Below, in pieces: positions 24,182 to 33,253 of a DNA stretch of 64,000 bases. The position numbers were made by a program, and so were the translations under genes. Under the pieces are notes generated by a model. That model saw nothing but the letters and a program-made list of their open reading frames with translations, did not search any database and was not told where the DNA came from. The DNA is from Roseiarcus sp963787135 (GTDB taxonomy: Bacteria; Pseudomonadota; Alphaproteobacteria; Rhizobiales; Beijerinckiaceae): NCBI GenBank assembly GCA_963787135.1, contig CAWBBW010000017.1:166194-230193 (forward strand), read 5' to 3'. Numbering within the stretch: the stretch's first letter is position 1; each line of letters begins with the position of its first letter.

Positions 24182-25603
24182 GGCGCCTCGATGACCAGCG
24201 AACGCAGGAAAGCGACGATGCTGTCGCGTTGTTGCGGATCAAGCGCGAGATAGGCGTCGCGCGAAAAGCGCGCGTCACCCCCATGCGCGACGATGATCTC
24301 GTCGAGCATGCGGAAGGATCCGTTGTGGCCGTAAGGGGCGGTCGAGCCGACGCCCCAGAGCCTCGGCGTCAGGAAGACGTCGCGTTCGACAAAACGCTGG
24401 GCCTGTAATTCGTTGCCGAGCGCGTTGACGCTCTCGTCCACGACGAGATGGCGCTTGAGGTCGCTGTAGAGCGGGATTAGCCATTCGCCTTTGTCGTTCC
24501 GTTTCAAGCTTTTCGCGAAAGGCAAGGCGGCGAGATCGATTCGGATCGGCGTCTTCGCCTCGGAGGTCCGCAGCGTCCCCGCCATGTCGAAGGGCGCGGG
24601 ATCGGTGAAGACGAGCGACTTCAAAGGCAGGGTCTGAACGTGGCACGACGCGCAGCCGATTGTCTGGAACTGTATCTCGCCCTGACTCGCCGCGGCGCGC
24701 CAGTCGCCCGGCAGGTTTGCCTTGACCGTCGGCGGCGGCAACGTCGCCTGGAACGCGACGAGGGCGGAGACGTCGCCCGCCGTGATCGCATCGGGCACAC
24801 CGCTCTCGGCAAAGTCGTGGCTGCCGGTCCAGCGCACGCCGAAGCGTTCGACCGCCTCCATGCCATGGTGGATGTTGAGGGCGTTGATGGTGAACTGCCT
24901 GAGCGAAGTGAAGACGCCTTTGCGGCTGAAGGGACGCACGATCAGGTCGGCGTCGACGCCGTCGACCGAGTCGAGATCGACTATGCCGTCGGCATGCGCG
25001 ATGATCCAACCGAACCGCACGCCCTTGGCGGCGAGATCGGCGCGGCAATCCTCGCCGGTTAAACGGGCGTGGGCGACGGCCTCCGCGCGGATCGCCTGGA
25101 GGTCCGCCGTCATTTCACGCGCGAGCAACTCGACGAGGCCCGCCCCCATCAACGCGATGGTATGCCGCTCGCTTGAGAACGAGGGGTCGGTGTTGTCGAA
25201 CTGCGCGCTTTCGAAGCCCTCCGAGACGAACACGTTGGCGACGTCGTCGCCGGAACCGCCCTCAATCGGGTCATTATGGCAGCCGAAGCAGGAGTTCGAA
25301 TCCGGTCCGCTGGTGCGGCTGAACGGCGGGTTGACCCCGCTCTTGCGTTTGGTCGGGATGATCGCCTGCGTCGCTTTCGGCCGGCCGGCGCCGTCCGCAG
25401 TGGTGAATTTCGCCTTGAAAAGCTCGCGTCCGCGCTCGATGAGCGAGTTCGAGCGCCGAGGGTCCCGCCGCGGCGATCGCATCGAAATCGAGGTGGGATC
25501 CAAAAACGCGCTCGTCCCAGCTGCCGCCGGCGGCTGCGCTGGCCGCGAGGACGCCGGACAGGACACAGAGCGCGGCCGTTAGCGCTGAGAATCGGTTCCT
25601 CAA
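24178..25603 (-). pseudogene. Di-haem cytochrome oxidoreductase (DHOR-like), one frameshift
   Basis: Two frames make one secreted protein of about 475 residues. The N-terminal part starts at a TTG (25603) after a gggagg ribosome site. It has a signal peptide (FSALTAALCVLSGVLAASAAA) and reads SWDERVFGSHLDFDAI to GPSALEL. The rest continues in another frame from LIERGRELFKAKFTTADG and carries two haem c sites, CFGCH and CASCH, with SRTSGPDSNS and a C-terminal GSTAPYGHNGSFRMLDEI. One extra base near 25445 (gagcgagttc) explains the shift, and the total length is 3n+1. The family is a bacterial di-haem c protein related to MauG and cytochrome c peroxidases. It is coupled to the CRTAC1-like gene. 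Confidence 0.82.
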
Positions 25604-25874
25604 GAGTCGCTCGTCCTCCCGATCGTGCGTTCGCTTTGCCCCGCGCAGGCAGGGAGCAATCGCGGCGCAAAACCTCTATAGGCATGCCGAGCTCGTTTAT
25701 GACAAGGGGTGATCGCCCATCACAAGCACGGCGCGAGGTTGAGCGAAAGGAGTTGAAGACGTAGCCTCATGCGGCGAGTTCATGTCGATCCCCAAGGCGG
25801 ACGATGCCGGCGTCCGGCCATCATCGGGGCCTGTCACGGCTGCATTTCTGGCTTGGATCGGGGGAGGTTTTGCG

Positions 25875-26279
25875 ATGGCGGCGGACGGGCTGACGACGGT
25901 TGAGAGCCCCTTCGGGCCCAAGGAAACAATGGACCGGTTCGAGGCCCAAATAATGGCCAAGGGCATGAGCGTGTTCGCGCGGATCGACCATGCGGCGGGA
26001 GCCGCCGCTGGCGGTTTGCTGTTGCGGCCGACCGAGCTTCTGATCTTCGGCAGCGCCAGGGCCGGCACGCCGCTCATGCAGGCCGACCAGGCGGTCGGCA
26101 TCGATCTGCCTTTGAAGGCGCTGGTTTATGAGGACGCCGCCGGCAAGGTCTGGCTCGCGACCAACGATCCGCGCTGGATCGCGCGCCGGCACGGCCTCGG
26201 CGCCGCAACCGCGCCGAACGCGGACGCGATGGCGGCCGGACTCGAAGGCCTGGTGAAAAACGCTTTGAAATCGCCATAA
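25875..26279 (+). CDS. DUF302 domain protein
   Basis: A 134-residue DUF302 protein: GLTTVESPFGPKETMDRFEA, KGMSVFARIDHAAGA and IFGSARAGTPLMQADQAVGI, then LPLKALVYEDAAGKVWLATND. The fold is seen in small proteins of unknown biochemical role, often beside redox or membrane genes. The ATG at 25875 follows a strong ggggagg ribosome site. An in-frame ATG at 25782 would add 31 residues that include a hydrophobic FLAWIGGGFAMAA stretch, so a signal-peptide form is possible. A DUF202 gene follows 35 bases later. Confidence 0.85.
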   Translation: MAADGLTTVESPFGPKETMDRFEAQIMAKGMSVFARIDHAAGAAAGGLLLRPTELLIFGSARAGTPLMQADQAVGIDLPLKALVYEDAAGKVWLATNDPRWIARRHGLGAATAPNADAMAAGLEGLVKNALKSP

Positions 26280-26314
26280 TGGCGCGACCCGTCCGCGGCG
26301 TAAGGTAAGCCGCC

Positions 26315-26701
26315 ATGATTCGCGGGTTCAGCGACCACGCCGCCAACGAACGAACTTTTCTCGCCTGGGTGCGGACCGGGATCGCGGTCGTCGCCTTCGG
26401 GTTCGTGGTCGAGAAGTTCAATCTCTTCGTCGCGACCGTCGCGACTTCCGCCCTTGGAGAAGAGGCTCGCCGGCTGCATCTCGAAAAGCTGTCCGGACCA
26501 TTTGGGCATTACGAGGGCCTTGCGCTGATCTTTGGCGGGGTCGCAATCATCGCGCTCGCAACGGCGCGCTTCGTTCGCATCACGCGGCGCCTCGACGACC
26601 CGGAGGAACATCCGGCAAGCAGCGTGCGCGCGGAACTTATTCTTGCGACCGCCCTCGTCCTGCTCGTCGCGGCCTATGGCGTCTATCTCGCGCTCGACTG
26701 A
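26315..26701 (+). CDS. DUF202 (YidH-like) membrane protein
   Basis: A 128-residue inner-membrane protein with the DUF202 signature NERTFLAWVRTGIAVVAFGF at residues 11-30. Two further hydrophobic segments follow (HYEGLALIFGGVAIIALAT and LILATALVLLVAAYGVYLAL). The family is widespread and uncharacterised. It probably forms a two-gene unit with the DUF302 gene. Confidence 0.9.
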   Translation: MIRGFSDHAANERTFLAWVRTGIAVVAFGFVVEKFNLFVATVATSALGEEARRLHLEKLSGPFGHYEGLALIFGGVAIIALATARFVRITRRLDDPEEHPASSVRAELILATALVLLVAAYGVYLALD

Positions 26702-26725
26702 AATACGTGTTCCGGCCGGCAGGGG

Positions 26726-27088
26726 TTAAATAGTGTCCTTTTGATCTTTGTTAGCAATTGCGTCGTGTCCATCGAGCGCTCCGAGCGTCTCATGCGCAAT
26801 CGCCGAGGCGCTGATCGCCGCAGGAAAGCCGCCGTAAAAGGCGAGATGGGTGATCGCTTCGCTGAGCTCTTCCTTGGTCACTCCATTGTCGCGAGCACGG
26901 ATGAGGTGCGCCGCCAATTGCTCCGGCCGGTAGAGCGCCACGAGCGCCGCGACAGTGATCAGGCTTCGATCGCGTTTCGAGAGGCCCGGGCGCTCCCACA
27001 CGCGCGCAAACAAGGGATCGTCGACCAGAGCCGCCAATTCCGGCGTGAACGGGCGAGCCCGATCCCGCGGACGGACAGTTTCGGACAT
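26726..27088 (-). CDS. Carboxymuconolactone decarboxylase family protein (PcaC-like)
   Basis: A 120-residue protein that is one CMD domain: RVWERPGLSKRDRSLITVAA, PEQLAAHLIRARDNG and EELSEAITHLAFYGGFPAA. The size matches 4-carboxymuconolactone decarboxylase, which removes CO2 in the protocatechuate pathway, but no other pca gene is present. Relatives of this size are often lone genes of unknown substrate. It lies upstream of nothing obvious and 59 bases from metF, with both genes leftward. Confidence 0.87.
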   Translation of the reverse strand: MSETVRPRDRARPFTPELAALVDDPLFARVWERPGLSKRDRSLITVAALVALYRPEQLAAHLIRARDNGVTKEELSEAITHLAFYGGFPAAISASAIAHETLGALDGHDAIANKDQKDTI

Positions 27089-27147
27089 GGCTGCCTCCAG
27101 TGCTGCGCCGTCCCAATGGAAAACAGGTTGCGGCAGTTAAGCCGCTC

Positions 27148-28086
27148 TCACCACGCGGCTCGCCGCAACGACGCCGGTTCTTGCTGTCCGGGCCGCCCCG
27201 CCGCCGGCTTCGCCCTCAGCCCAATGAGGTGGCAGATGGCGAAGACGAGGTCGGCGCGGTTCATCGTGTAGAAATGCAGTTCCTCGACGCCGTGGTCGAT
27301 GAGGTCGATCACCTGCTCGGCGCAGACTGCGGCCGCCACCAGCCGGCGCGTCGCCGAATCGTCCTCGAGACCGTCGAACCGCTCGGCGAGCCAGCGCGGC
27401 ACGCTCGTTCCGGCGCGGCGGGCGAAATTGGCTGTCTGCTTGAAATTCTGCACCGGAAAGATTCCGGGCACGATCGGGATCATGATCCCCGCCGCGGCGG
27501 CGACGTCCTGAAAGCGGAAGAAAGCGCTGTTGTCGAAGAAGAACTGGGTGATCGCGCGGTCCGCGCCGGCGTCGACCTTGCGTTTCAGGACCTCGACGTC
27601 GTGCAGCAGCGTCGGGCTCTGCGGATGCTTTTCCGGATAGGTTCCGACGGAGACCTCGAAATTGCCGATGCGCTTGGCGTCGGCGACGAGCTCAGCCGTC
27701 GCCTGATAGCCGCCGGGCTGGGCCTCGTAGGGCGCGTCGAGGCCGGTCGGCGGATCGCCGCGCAGCGCCACGATATGGCGGACGCCCGCGGCATGATAGG
27801 CGCGGAGCGTCCCGCGGATTTCGTCCTTCGACGCGCCGACGCAGGTCAGGTGCGCCGCGGGCTTCATCGTGGATTCAAGCACGATCCGCGCGACGGTCGC
27901 GTGCGTGCGCTCGCGGGTAGAGCCGCCGGCGCCGTAGGTGACCGAAACGAACGCCGGGTCGAGCGGTTCGAGCCGCTTCGCCGCCTCCCAGAGGCTCGCC
28001 TCCATCTCCGGCGTTTTCGGCGGGAAGAACTCGAAGGAGACACCGACGGATGCGCCGGACCGGCTCAACGGAACGGGTCTTGCCAT
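27148..28086 (-). CDS. metF: 5,10-methylenetetrahydrofolate reductase
   Basis: A 312-residue FAD-dependent TIM barrel that makes 5-methyl-THF for methionine synthesis. Key blocks are VSFEFFPPKTPEMEASLW (with the catalytic Glu), FVSVTYGAGGSTRERT, HLTCVGASKDEI, VALRGDPPTG and ITQFFFDNSAFFRF. The ATG at 28086 overlaps the stop of the upstream ArsR-methyltransferase gene by one base (TGATG), so the two are coupled. This pairing is frequent in alphaproteobacteria and places metF under the regulator's control. Confidence 0.97.
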   Translation of the reverse strand: MARPVPLSRSGASVGVSFEFFPPKTPEMEASLWEAAKRLEPLDPAFVSVTYGAGGSTRERTHATVARIVLESTMKPAAHLTCVGASKDEIRGTLRAYHAAGVRHIVALRGDPPTGLDAPYEAQPGGYQATAELVADAKRIGNFEVSVGTYPEKHPQSPTLLHDVEVLKRKVDAGADRAITQFFFDNSAFFRFQDVAAAAGIMIPIVPGIFPVQNFKQTANFARRAGTSVPRWLAERFDGLEDDSATRRLVAAAVCAEQVIDLIDHGVEELHFYTMNRADLVFAICHLIGLRAKPAAGRPGQQEPASLRRAAW

Positions 28087-29114
28087 CAGGCGAACTCCAC
28101 GTCGCTTTTCGGGAAGGAATCGGAGGTCACGCGCGGGTCCTCGGCAAGCCAGAGCGCAACCGTCAGCTTGCCCGATTCGCCCTTCGCCGGCGGCACCCGC
28201 TTCGAGCGAACGCCGACGAGTCCCGCCTCGGCCAGGAAGCCTTCGACTTCCGGGATCGCAAAGCCGAGCCGCCGGTGGGCGAAATCGGCTCGCAGGAATT
28301 CCTGGTCATGGGCGTCGAAATCGACGACCACGAGCCGTCCGCCCGGACTGAGAGCGCCCGCGGCCTCTTTCAGCGCGCGCGCCGGATCGTCGAGGAAGTG
28401 CAGCACCTGATGAATGACGACAAGGTCGTAGCCGCCGCGCTCGACCGGCGGCGCATAAATGTCGCCCTGGCGCAATTGAACATGGCGCAGTCCGCTCTGA
28501 TCGATGCGGCTCCTGGCCAGCGCGAGCATCGCCGCGCTTTGGTCGACGCCGACGGCGCGGGCCGCGCCGGGCGCGAGAAGTTCGAGCATCCTCCCCGTGC
28601 CGGTGCCGAGGTCGAGTAGGTTGCGGTAGGGCTTGCCGCCGATCATCGCGAGCAGCGCTGCCTCGACCCGTTCCTCCGGCGCATGCAGCGCTCGGATTGT
28701 GTCCCAGTCTGCGGCGCGCTCGGCGAAATAGGCCGCGGCCTGCCGGCGCCGCGCCTCGCGCGCCACCTCGAGGCGGCTTCGGTCGGCGCTCAGGGTCCGG
28801 TCGGCGGGATCGAGCCGCCCGACCAGATCGCGCGCAAGCGCCCCGCCCTCGTCGGCGAGACGGAAGAACGCCCACGCGCCCTCGCGGCTGCGGACGGCGA
28901 GGCCGGCTTCGACCAGGAGCTTGAGATGGCGCGAAACGCGCGGCTGCGATTGGCCGAGGATCGCCACGAGTTCGCTGACTGTCAGCTCGGCCTCCGCGAG
29001 CAGTGAGAGGATGCGCAGCCGCGTCTCCTCGCCCGCCGCCTCGAGATTGGCGAGCAGCGTTGGGAACGGGACCTGGTTCAGCGAAACGAGCAGTCGATCC
29101 TTAGACATAAACAT
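28086..29114 (-). CDS. ArsR regulator fused to a SAM-dependent methyltransferase
   Basis: A 342-residue fusion. Residues about 20-95 are an ArsR winged helix (LRILSLLAEAELTVSELV and GQSQPRVSRHLKLLVEAGL). Residues about 130-320 are a class I methyltransferase with the SAM motif LLDLGTGTGRMLELL, then AVGVDQSAAML and VIHQVLHFLDDP. The C-terminus may sense rather than methylate. Related ArsR-type proteins (SahR group) control methionine genes in response to S-adenosylhomocysteine; that role here is inference from the fusion and metF. The ATG at 29114 and one two codons later at 29108 both lie in a perfect palindrome. Confidence 0.88.
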   Translation of the reverse strand: MFMSKDRLLVSLNQVPFPTLLANLEAAGEETRLRILSLLAEAELTVSELVAILGQSQPRVSRHLKLLVEAGLAVRSREGAWAFFRLADEGGALARDLVGRLDPADRTLSADRSRLEVAREARRRQAAAYFAERAADWDTIRALHAPEERVEAALLAMIGGKPYRNLLDLGTGTGRMLELLAPGAARAVGVDQSAAMLALARSRIDQSGLRHVQLRQGDIYAPPVERGGYDLVVIHQVLHFLDDPARALKEAAGALSPGGRLVVVDFDAHDQEFLRADFAHRRLGFAIPEVEGFLAEAGLVGVRSKRVPPAKGESGKLTVALWLAEDPRVTSDSFPKSDVEFA

Positions 29115-29127
29115 ATCTTTATGTCTA
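29102..29127. promoter_or_regulatory. Perfect palindrome across the ArsR-methyltransferase start
   Basis: The arms tagacataaa (29102-29111) and tttatgtcta (29118-29127) are exact reverse complements around a 6-base spacer (catatc). The sequence covers the start codon and is AT-rich in a GC-rich neighbourhood, as expected for an autoregulatory operator that would also control metF. The core resembles ATAAAGATATCTTTAT-like sites reported for SahR-type regulators; this comparison is from memory. Confidence 0.7.
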
Positions 29128-29280
29128 ATTTGAGCGGCGCGCAAGCGCCAATTCGCAAGCGGCAATTCGACAGCGTCGCGATTGCGGGAGACATCGGCAT
29201 TGCCGCTCCGGCTCCGCCGTGATCGGATGACACGCGGGGGCGTTTGGCTCCCTCGAATCATCGGTCGGCCCCGGCACGAG

Positions 29281-31620
29281 ATGACGCCCCGTTCCGTACT
29301 GCAGGTCCTGCGCTGGCTCGTGCTCGCGCTCGCGCTCATGGCTGCCGGCGTCGCTGCGGCCCAGGATTCCGCGCCGCTCGACCTCGACGCAACGCAGTCG
29401 GCGCTGAACGCGATCGACGCCGCGCTCAAGGATCCGAGCCTCACCGACGCGGACCTGCAGCGCCTGCTCGCTGAAAACGACTCCCACGCCGTCGCCTTGC
29501 AGGCGGCGGTCGTCGACATGAACCCGAAGCTCGCGGCTTCGGTCAAGCGGCTCGCCGAGCTCACGCCGAAATCGAAGGACGCAGCGCCTGCGACCGACGC
29601 CGCGACCGCGGAGCTTCAGGCCGAGAAGACGAGGCACGACGCACTCGACGCCAAGCTTCGCGCCGCGCGCGCCATGCTGCTGCAGGTGGACGACAACGCG
29701 ACCCGGATCGGCGCGAAGCGGCGAGAATTGTTCGCGCGCGAAACCTTCGCCAGATCCTCGAGCATATTGAACCCGCAGCTCTGGCTGAGCGTATGGCGCG
29801 AAGTTCCTCTCGATGCGCAGGCAATGACGGCGCTGGTCGGTGGATGGCTCGCAAGCCTCGCCGGACGCGCCACCGTCCCGCATGGTGTCGGCCTCGCGGC
29901 CCTTGCGGTTCTGCTGGCGCTGGTCGCCGGCCCGCTGCGCTGGTTCGCGCGCCGGTTCATCTACCAGGCCGCCGACGCCGGCCATCCGACCCGGTTGCGG
30001 CGGGCCATCGCCGCGGTCTGGAACATTCTGGTTCTCGCGGTCCTGCCGCTGCTCTGGATCGGCGCCTTCGCTTATGGGCTCGATCTCTTCGATCTCTCCG
30101 AGCCCAGAATCCAGGGGGTTCTCGACGCCGTGTTCGATGCGGCGCGACTGCTGATCGTGTTCAACGCGCTTGGCCGGGCGATGCTCGCGCCGCACGACCC
30201 GGCCTGGCGGGTCGTTGCAGTCAGCGATCGTTCCGCCTCGATGATCGCCCGCGCCGGCATGACGGTCGCGGCGATCTGGGCCGTGGAGCGTCTGATCGAG
30301 CCCGCCGCCGATGCGGTCGCCTCGCTCAACATTGCGGTGGCCGCGCGTGGGCTGGGCGCAGCGCTGATGGCGCTCGTGGTCGCCCGCCTGCTTCGGCGCC
30401 TCGCCAGGCCGGCCGCCGACGCCGCCACTCCGGCGCAGGCCAACCCCTGGGCGCCGGCGCGGACGCTGGGCTGGATCCTGGCGATGATCGTCTTCGCCGC
30501 GGCGGTCCTGGGCTACATCGCCTTCGCCAATTTCCTGATCAACCAGGCGATTGTCCTGGCCATACTGGCGTGCGGACTGTTCCTCATCGATGTCGTCGTG
30601 CAGGACGGCGCCGAGGCGCTGCTCCATCCCGACTCGCCGGTGGGCGTATGGCTCGTCGGCATGGTGGGCCTGCGCCGAAGCATGCTCGCGCAGACTATCG
30701 TGGTGATCCAGGGCCTGGCGCGGGTCGCCATCCTCGTGGTCGCGGCGACGGCGGTGCTGGAGCCGTGGGGCGTCCAGTCGCAGGACATGTTCCGCACCCT
30801 GCGCGCCGCCTATTTCGGCTACGCCGTCGGCGGCGTGACGCTCTCGCTCTCGTCGCTGATTGCGGCGGCGGTGGTCTTTGGCATCGCTCTCTTCGTCACC
30901 CGGGTGATCCAGAACTGGCTGCGCTCGAGGCTTTTGCCGCAGACCCGTCTCGATCCGGGCGTCGGCAACTCGATCAGCACGATTTTCGGCTATGTCGGCG
31001 CGCTGGTCGCCGTCCTGCTTGCCGGCGCCCAGATTGGGCTTGACGCGCAGAAGTTCGCGCTTGTGGCCGGAGGCCTCTCGGTCGGCATCGGTTTCGGCCT
31101 GCAGACGATCGCCAACAATTTCGTCTCCGGCCTCATCCTGCTCTGGGAGCGCGGCATTCGGGTCGGCGACTGGGTGGTGGTGGGCGCCGAACAGGGCTTC
31201 GTGCGCCGGATCAATGCCCGTTCGACCGAGATCGAGACCCTCGATCGCGCGACCCTCATCGTGCCGAACTCGATGCTGGTCACCGGGGCGGTCAAGAACT
31301 GGGTTCTCAACGACCGGGTCGGGCGCATTATCGTCATGATCAATGTCGCCTACGAGAGCGACGTCGAGGCGGTTCGCGATCTTATGCTCGCCGCCGCGAA
31401 AGCGCAGGAACTCGTGCTCGCCATTCCCGCGCCGACCGTTCAGTTCTCCGAATTCGGCGACTGGGCGCTTAAATTCACGCTCGTCTGTTTCGTCGACGAC
31501 ATCGAGACGGCCGAGCGGACGAAGAGCGACATCAACTTCGACATCCTTAGGCGGATGCGCGAGGCCGACATCCGCATCCCCTATCCGCAGTTCGGCCAGA
31601 TCAGGCCCGGCGCGAAGTAA
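29281..31620 (+). CDS. DUF3772 and MscS-type mechanosensitive channel
   Basis: A 779-residue inner-membrane protein. A signal peptide (VLRWLVLALALMAAGVAAAQ) is followed by a periplasmic DUF3772 region (about residues 30-150) with predicted coiled coil (TAELQAEKTRHDALDAKLRA). A stack of about eight to ten hydrophobic helices comes next. The MscS core is at about residues 570-760: GGLSVGIGFGLQTIANNFVS, LILLWERGIRVGDWV and ETLDRATLIVPNS. Such large channels release solutes on hypo-osmotic shock. The ATG at 29281 gives the signal peptide directly; the reading frame extends further upstream without support. Confidence 0.92.
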   Translation: MTPRSVLQVLRWLVLALALMAAGVAAAQDSAPLDLDATQSALNAIDAALKDPSLTDADLQRLLAENDSHAVALQAAVVDMNPKLAASVKRLAELTPKSKDAAPATDAATAELQAEKTRHDALDAKLRAARAMLLQVDDNATRIGAKRRELFARETFARSSSILNPQLWLSVWREVPLDAQAMTALVGGWLASLAGRATVPHGVGLAALAVLLALVAGPLRWFARRFIYQAADAGHPTRLRRAIAAVWNILVLAVLPLLWIGAFAYGLDLFDLSEPRIQGVLDAVFDAARLLIVFNALGRAMLAPHDPAWRVVAVSDRSASMIARAGMTVAAIWAVERLIEPAADAVASLNIAVAARGLGAALMALVVARLLRRLARPAADAATPAQANPWAPARTLGWILAMIVFAAAVLGYIAFANFLINQAIVLAILACGLFLIDVVVQDGAEALLHPDSPVGVWLVGMVGLRRSMLAQTIVVIQGLARVAILVVAATAVLEPWGVQSQDMFRTLRAAYFGYAVGGVTLSLSSLIAAAVVFGIALFVTRVIQNWLRSRLLPQTRLDPGVGNSISTIFGYVGALVAVLLAGAQIGLDAQKFALVAGGLSVGIGFGLQTIANNFVSGLILLWERGIRVGDWVVVGAEQGFVRRINARSTEIETLDRATLIVPNSMLVTGAVKNWVLNDRVGRIIVMINVAYESDVEAVRDLMLAAAKAQELVLAIPAPTVQFSEFGDWALKFTLVCFVDDIETAERTKSDINFDILRRMREADIRIPYPQFGQIRPGAK

Positions 31621-31629
31621 GCGCGCCGG

Positions 31630-32487
31630 TCAGGCGGCGCCGACTTGCCCGGCTTCCCAGCCGATGATCGCCTGCTTCCGCGCGAGGCCCCAGTGGTAGC
31701 CGGTGAGCGCGCCCGAGCGGCCGAGAACGCGATGACAGGGGACGACGAAGGAGATCGGGTTGCGCCCGACCGCGGCCCCGACCGCGCGCGCCGCCTTCGG
31801 CTTGCCGATCTTGCGCGCGATGTCGGAATAGGTCGTCGCCCGGCCCATCGGCACGCAGAGCAGCGTCTCCCAGACCCGGACTTCGAAATCCGTGCCGATC
31901 ATCACCACCCGCAGCGGCGTGTCCGGGCGCCAGAAGGCCGGGTCGAAGACCCGCCTCGCGTAGGGCGCCGTCGCCGCGTCGTCGCGAACGAACCGGGCGC
32001 GCGGCCAGCGCCTGGCCATGTCGGCGAGCGCCGACTCGCGGTCGCCGTCGACAAACCCTAAGCCCGCCATGCCGCGGGGCGCCGCGACGACGATCGACTC
32101 CCCGAAGGGCGAGAGATGGAAGCCGTATCGAAGGGTGAGATCGTCGCGCCGGTAGTCGCCCGGAGTCAGCGCCTCGTGGGTCACGAAGAGATCGTGCAGG
32201 CGGCTCGGGCCGGAGAGGCCGACGTCATAGGCGGCGTCGAGAACGGTCGCGGAATCGCGCAAAAGCTCGCGCGCGCGCTCGATGGTGATCGCCTGCAGAA
32301 AGGCCTTGGGGGTGAGCCCCGCCCAGCGCCTGAAGACATGCTGGAAGTGCGAGGGCGAGAGCCCGGCCTGTTCGGCGATCTCGTCGATCGACGGCTGGTC
32401 GCGCCAGTGGGTCGAGATGAACTCGATCGCGCGCTTGACCACGGCGTAGTCCGCGGTTGCGGCAGGGGGGGCAGGCATATCGAGCAT
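31630..32487 (-). CDS. AraC domain fused to methylated-DNA-protein-cysteine methyltransferase
   Basis: A 285-residue fusion. Residues about 15-110 form an AraC helix-turn-helix pair (IDEIAEQAGLSPSHFQHVFR and VLDAAYDVGLSGPSRLHDLF). Residues about 120-280 are an Ogt/Ada methyltransferase with the acceptor motif ISFVVPCHRVLG and GALTGYHWGLARKQAI. It repairs O6-alkylguanine by irreversible transfer to that Cys. The N-terminal zinc/phosphotriester domain of E. coli Ada is absent, so the usual methyl switch for activation is missing. The ATG at 32487 or one three codons later. It converges on the MscS gene. Confidence 0.92.
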   Translation of the reverse strand: MLDMPAPPAATADYAVVKRAIEFISTHWRDQPSIDEIAEQAGLSPSHFQHVFRRWAGLTPKAFLQAITIERARELLRDSATVLDAAYDVGLSGPSRLHDLFVTHEALTPGDYRRDDLTLRYGFHLSPFGESIVVAAPRGMAGLGFVDGDRESALADMARRWPRARFVRDDAATAPYARRVFDPAFWRPDTPLRVVMIGTDFEVRVWETLLCVPMGRATTYSDIARKIGKPKAARAVGAAVGRNPISFVVPCHRVLGRSGALTGYHWGLARKQAIIGWEAGQVGAA

Positions 32488-32654
32488 GACTTTGGTCCGT
32501 ATGGTCTCGTTGCGGCCGGCCTTTGCGGGAATCGACCGTCTATGGCGCTGACATTTGCGCAATCGGACCCGCGGCGCCACCCGAAAACGATGGTCTGAGC
32601 GAGTTTCACGCCGAGCCCTCGCCGCTGGTCGCGCGACCGCCTAGAAAGGACGCC

Positions 32655-33077
32655 ATGCGCTCCGACCGATCTCTTCCCGTTCTCGCCTTCGCCGCCATTT
32701 TGGCCTGCGGGGCGCCGGCGCTCGCGAGCTCCTGCAACAAGGACGTCGCGGTTCGGATCGAGATGGCGCCGGGCCAGACCTGCTGGACCTATCGCGGCGC
32801 CGCCACGACCTTCGTCGGCGATTTCTCCAACGGGCAGGCGATCGCCGCCCATATGACCGGGGAAGCCGCCGACTATGACCCGCGCACCGGCCAGGTCGCC
32901 AAGGTCTGGCGGCCGCGCGACCCCAATGTCGAGGGCCCAGGCGGTTTCTTCTTCGGCGACGCCGAGGCCCCGGGCGTGCTGACCTTTCGCACGCCGTCGA
33001 CCGGAACCTACCGCTTCAGCTTCTCGCCCTGCGCCATGTGGGGCGCACCCGGCGCAGTCAGGATCTGCGCGCGCTGA
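32655..33077 (+). CDS. Secreted hypothetical protein with conserved-looking cysteines
   Basis: A 140-residue protein of no recognised family. Residues 1-24 are a signal peptide (SLPVLAFAAILACGAPALA). The mature part begins SSCNKDVAVRIEMAPGQTCW and includes four cysteines, two near each end (SSCN, QTCW, SPCAMW, RICAR), which suggests two disulfides in the periplasm. The body FRTPSTGTYRFSFSPC reads like a small beta-sandwich. The ATG at 32655 follows a gaaagga ribosome site. No operon partner is present. Confidence 0.75.
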   Translation: MRSDRSLPVLAFAAILACGAPALASSCNKDVAVRIEMAPGQTCWTYRGAATTFVGDFSNGQAIAAHMTGEAADYDPRTGQVAKVWRPRDPNVEGPGGFFFGDAEAPGVLTFRTPSTGTYRFSFSPCAMWGAPGAVRICAR

Positions 33078-33253
33078 GGCGCGACCGGCTGCGGGTCCAA
33101 CTTAGGCGAGGATTCTAGGCTTGACGCCAAATCCCTGCGCGCAGCATGCTCGTCGACGCGCGGCAGCCTGTATCGGCAGGACCACGCTTGGCCGGCGCTT
33201 CCGCGAGGGCCCCTGCCCGATCGCGGAGACTGGCGACGGCGAAGGAGGTTTGC

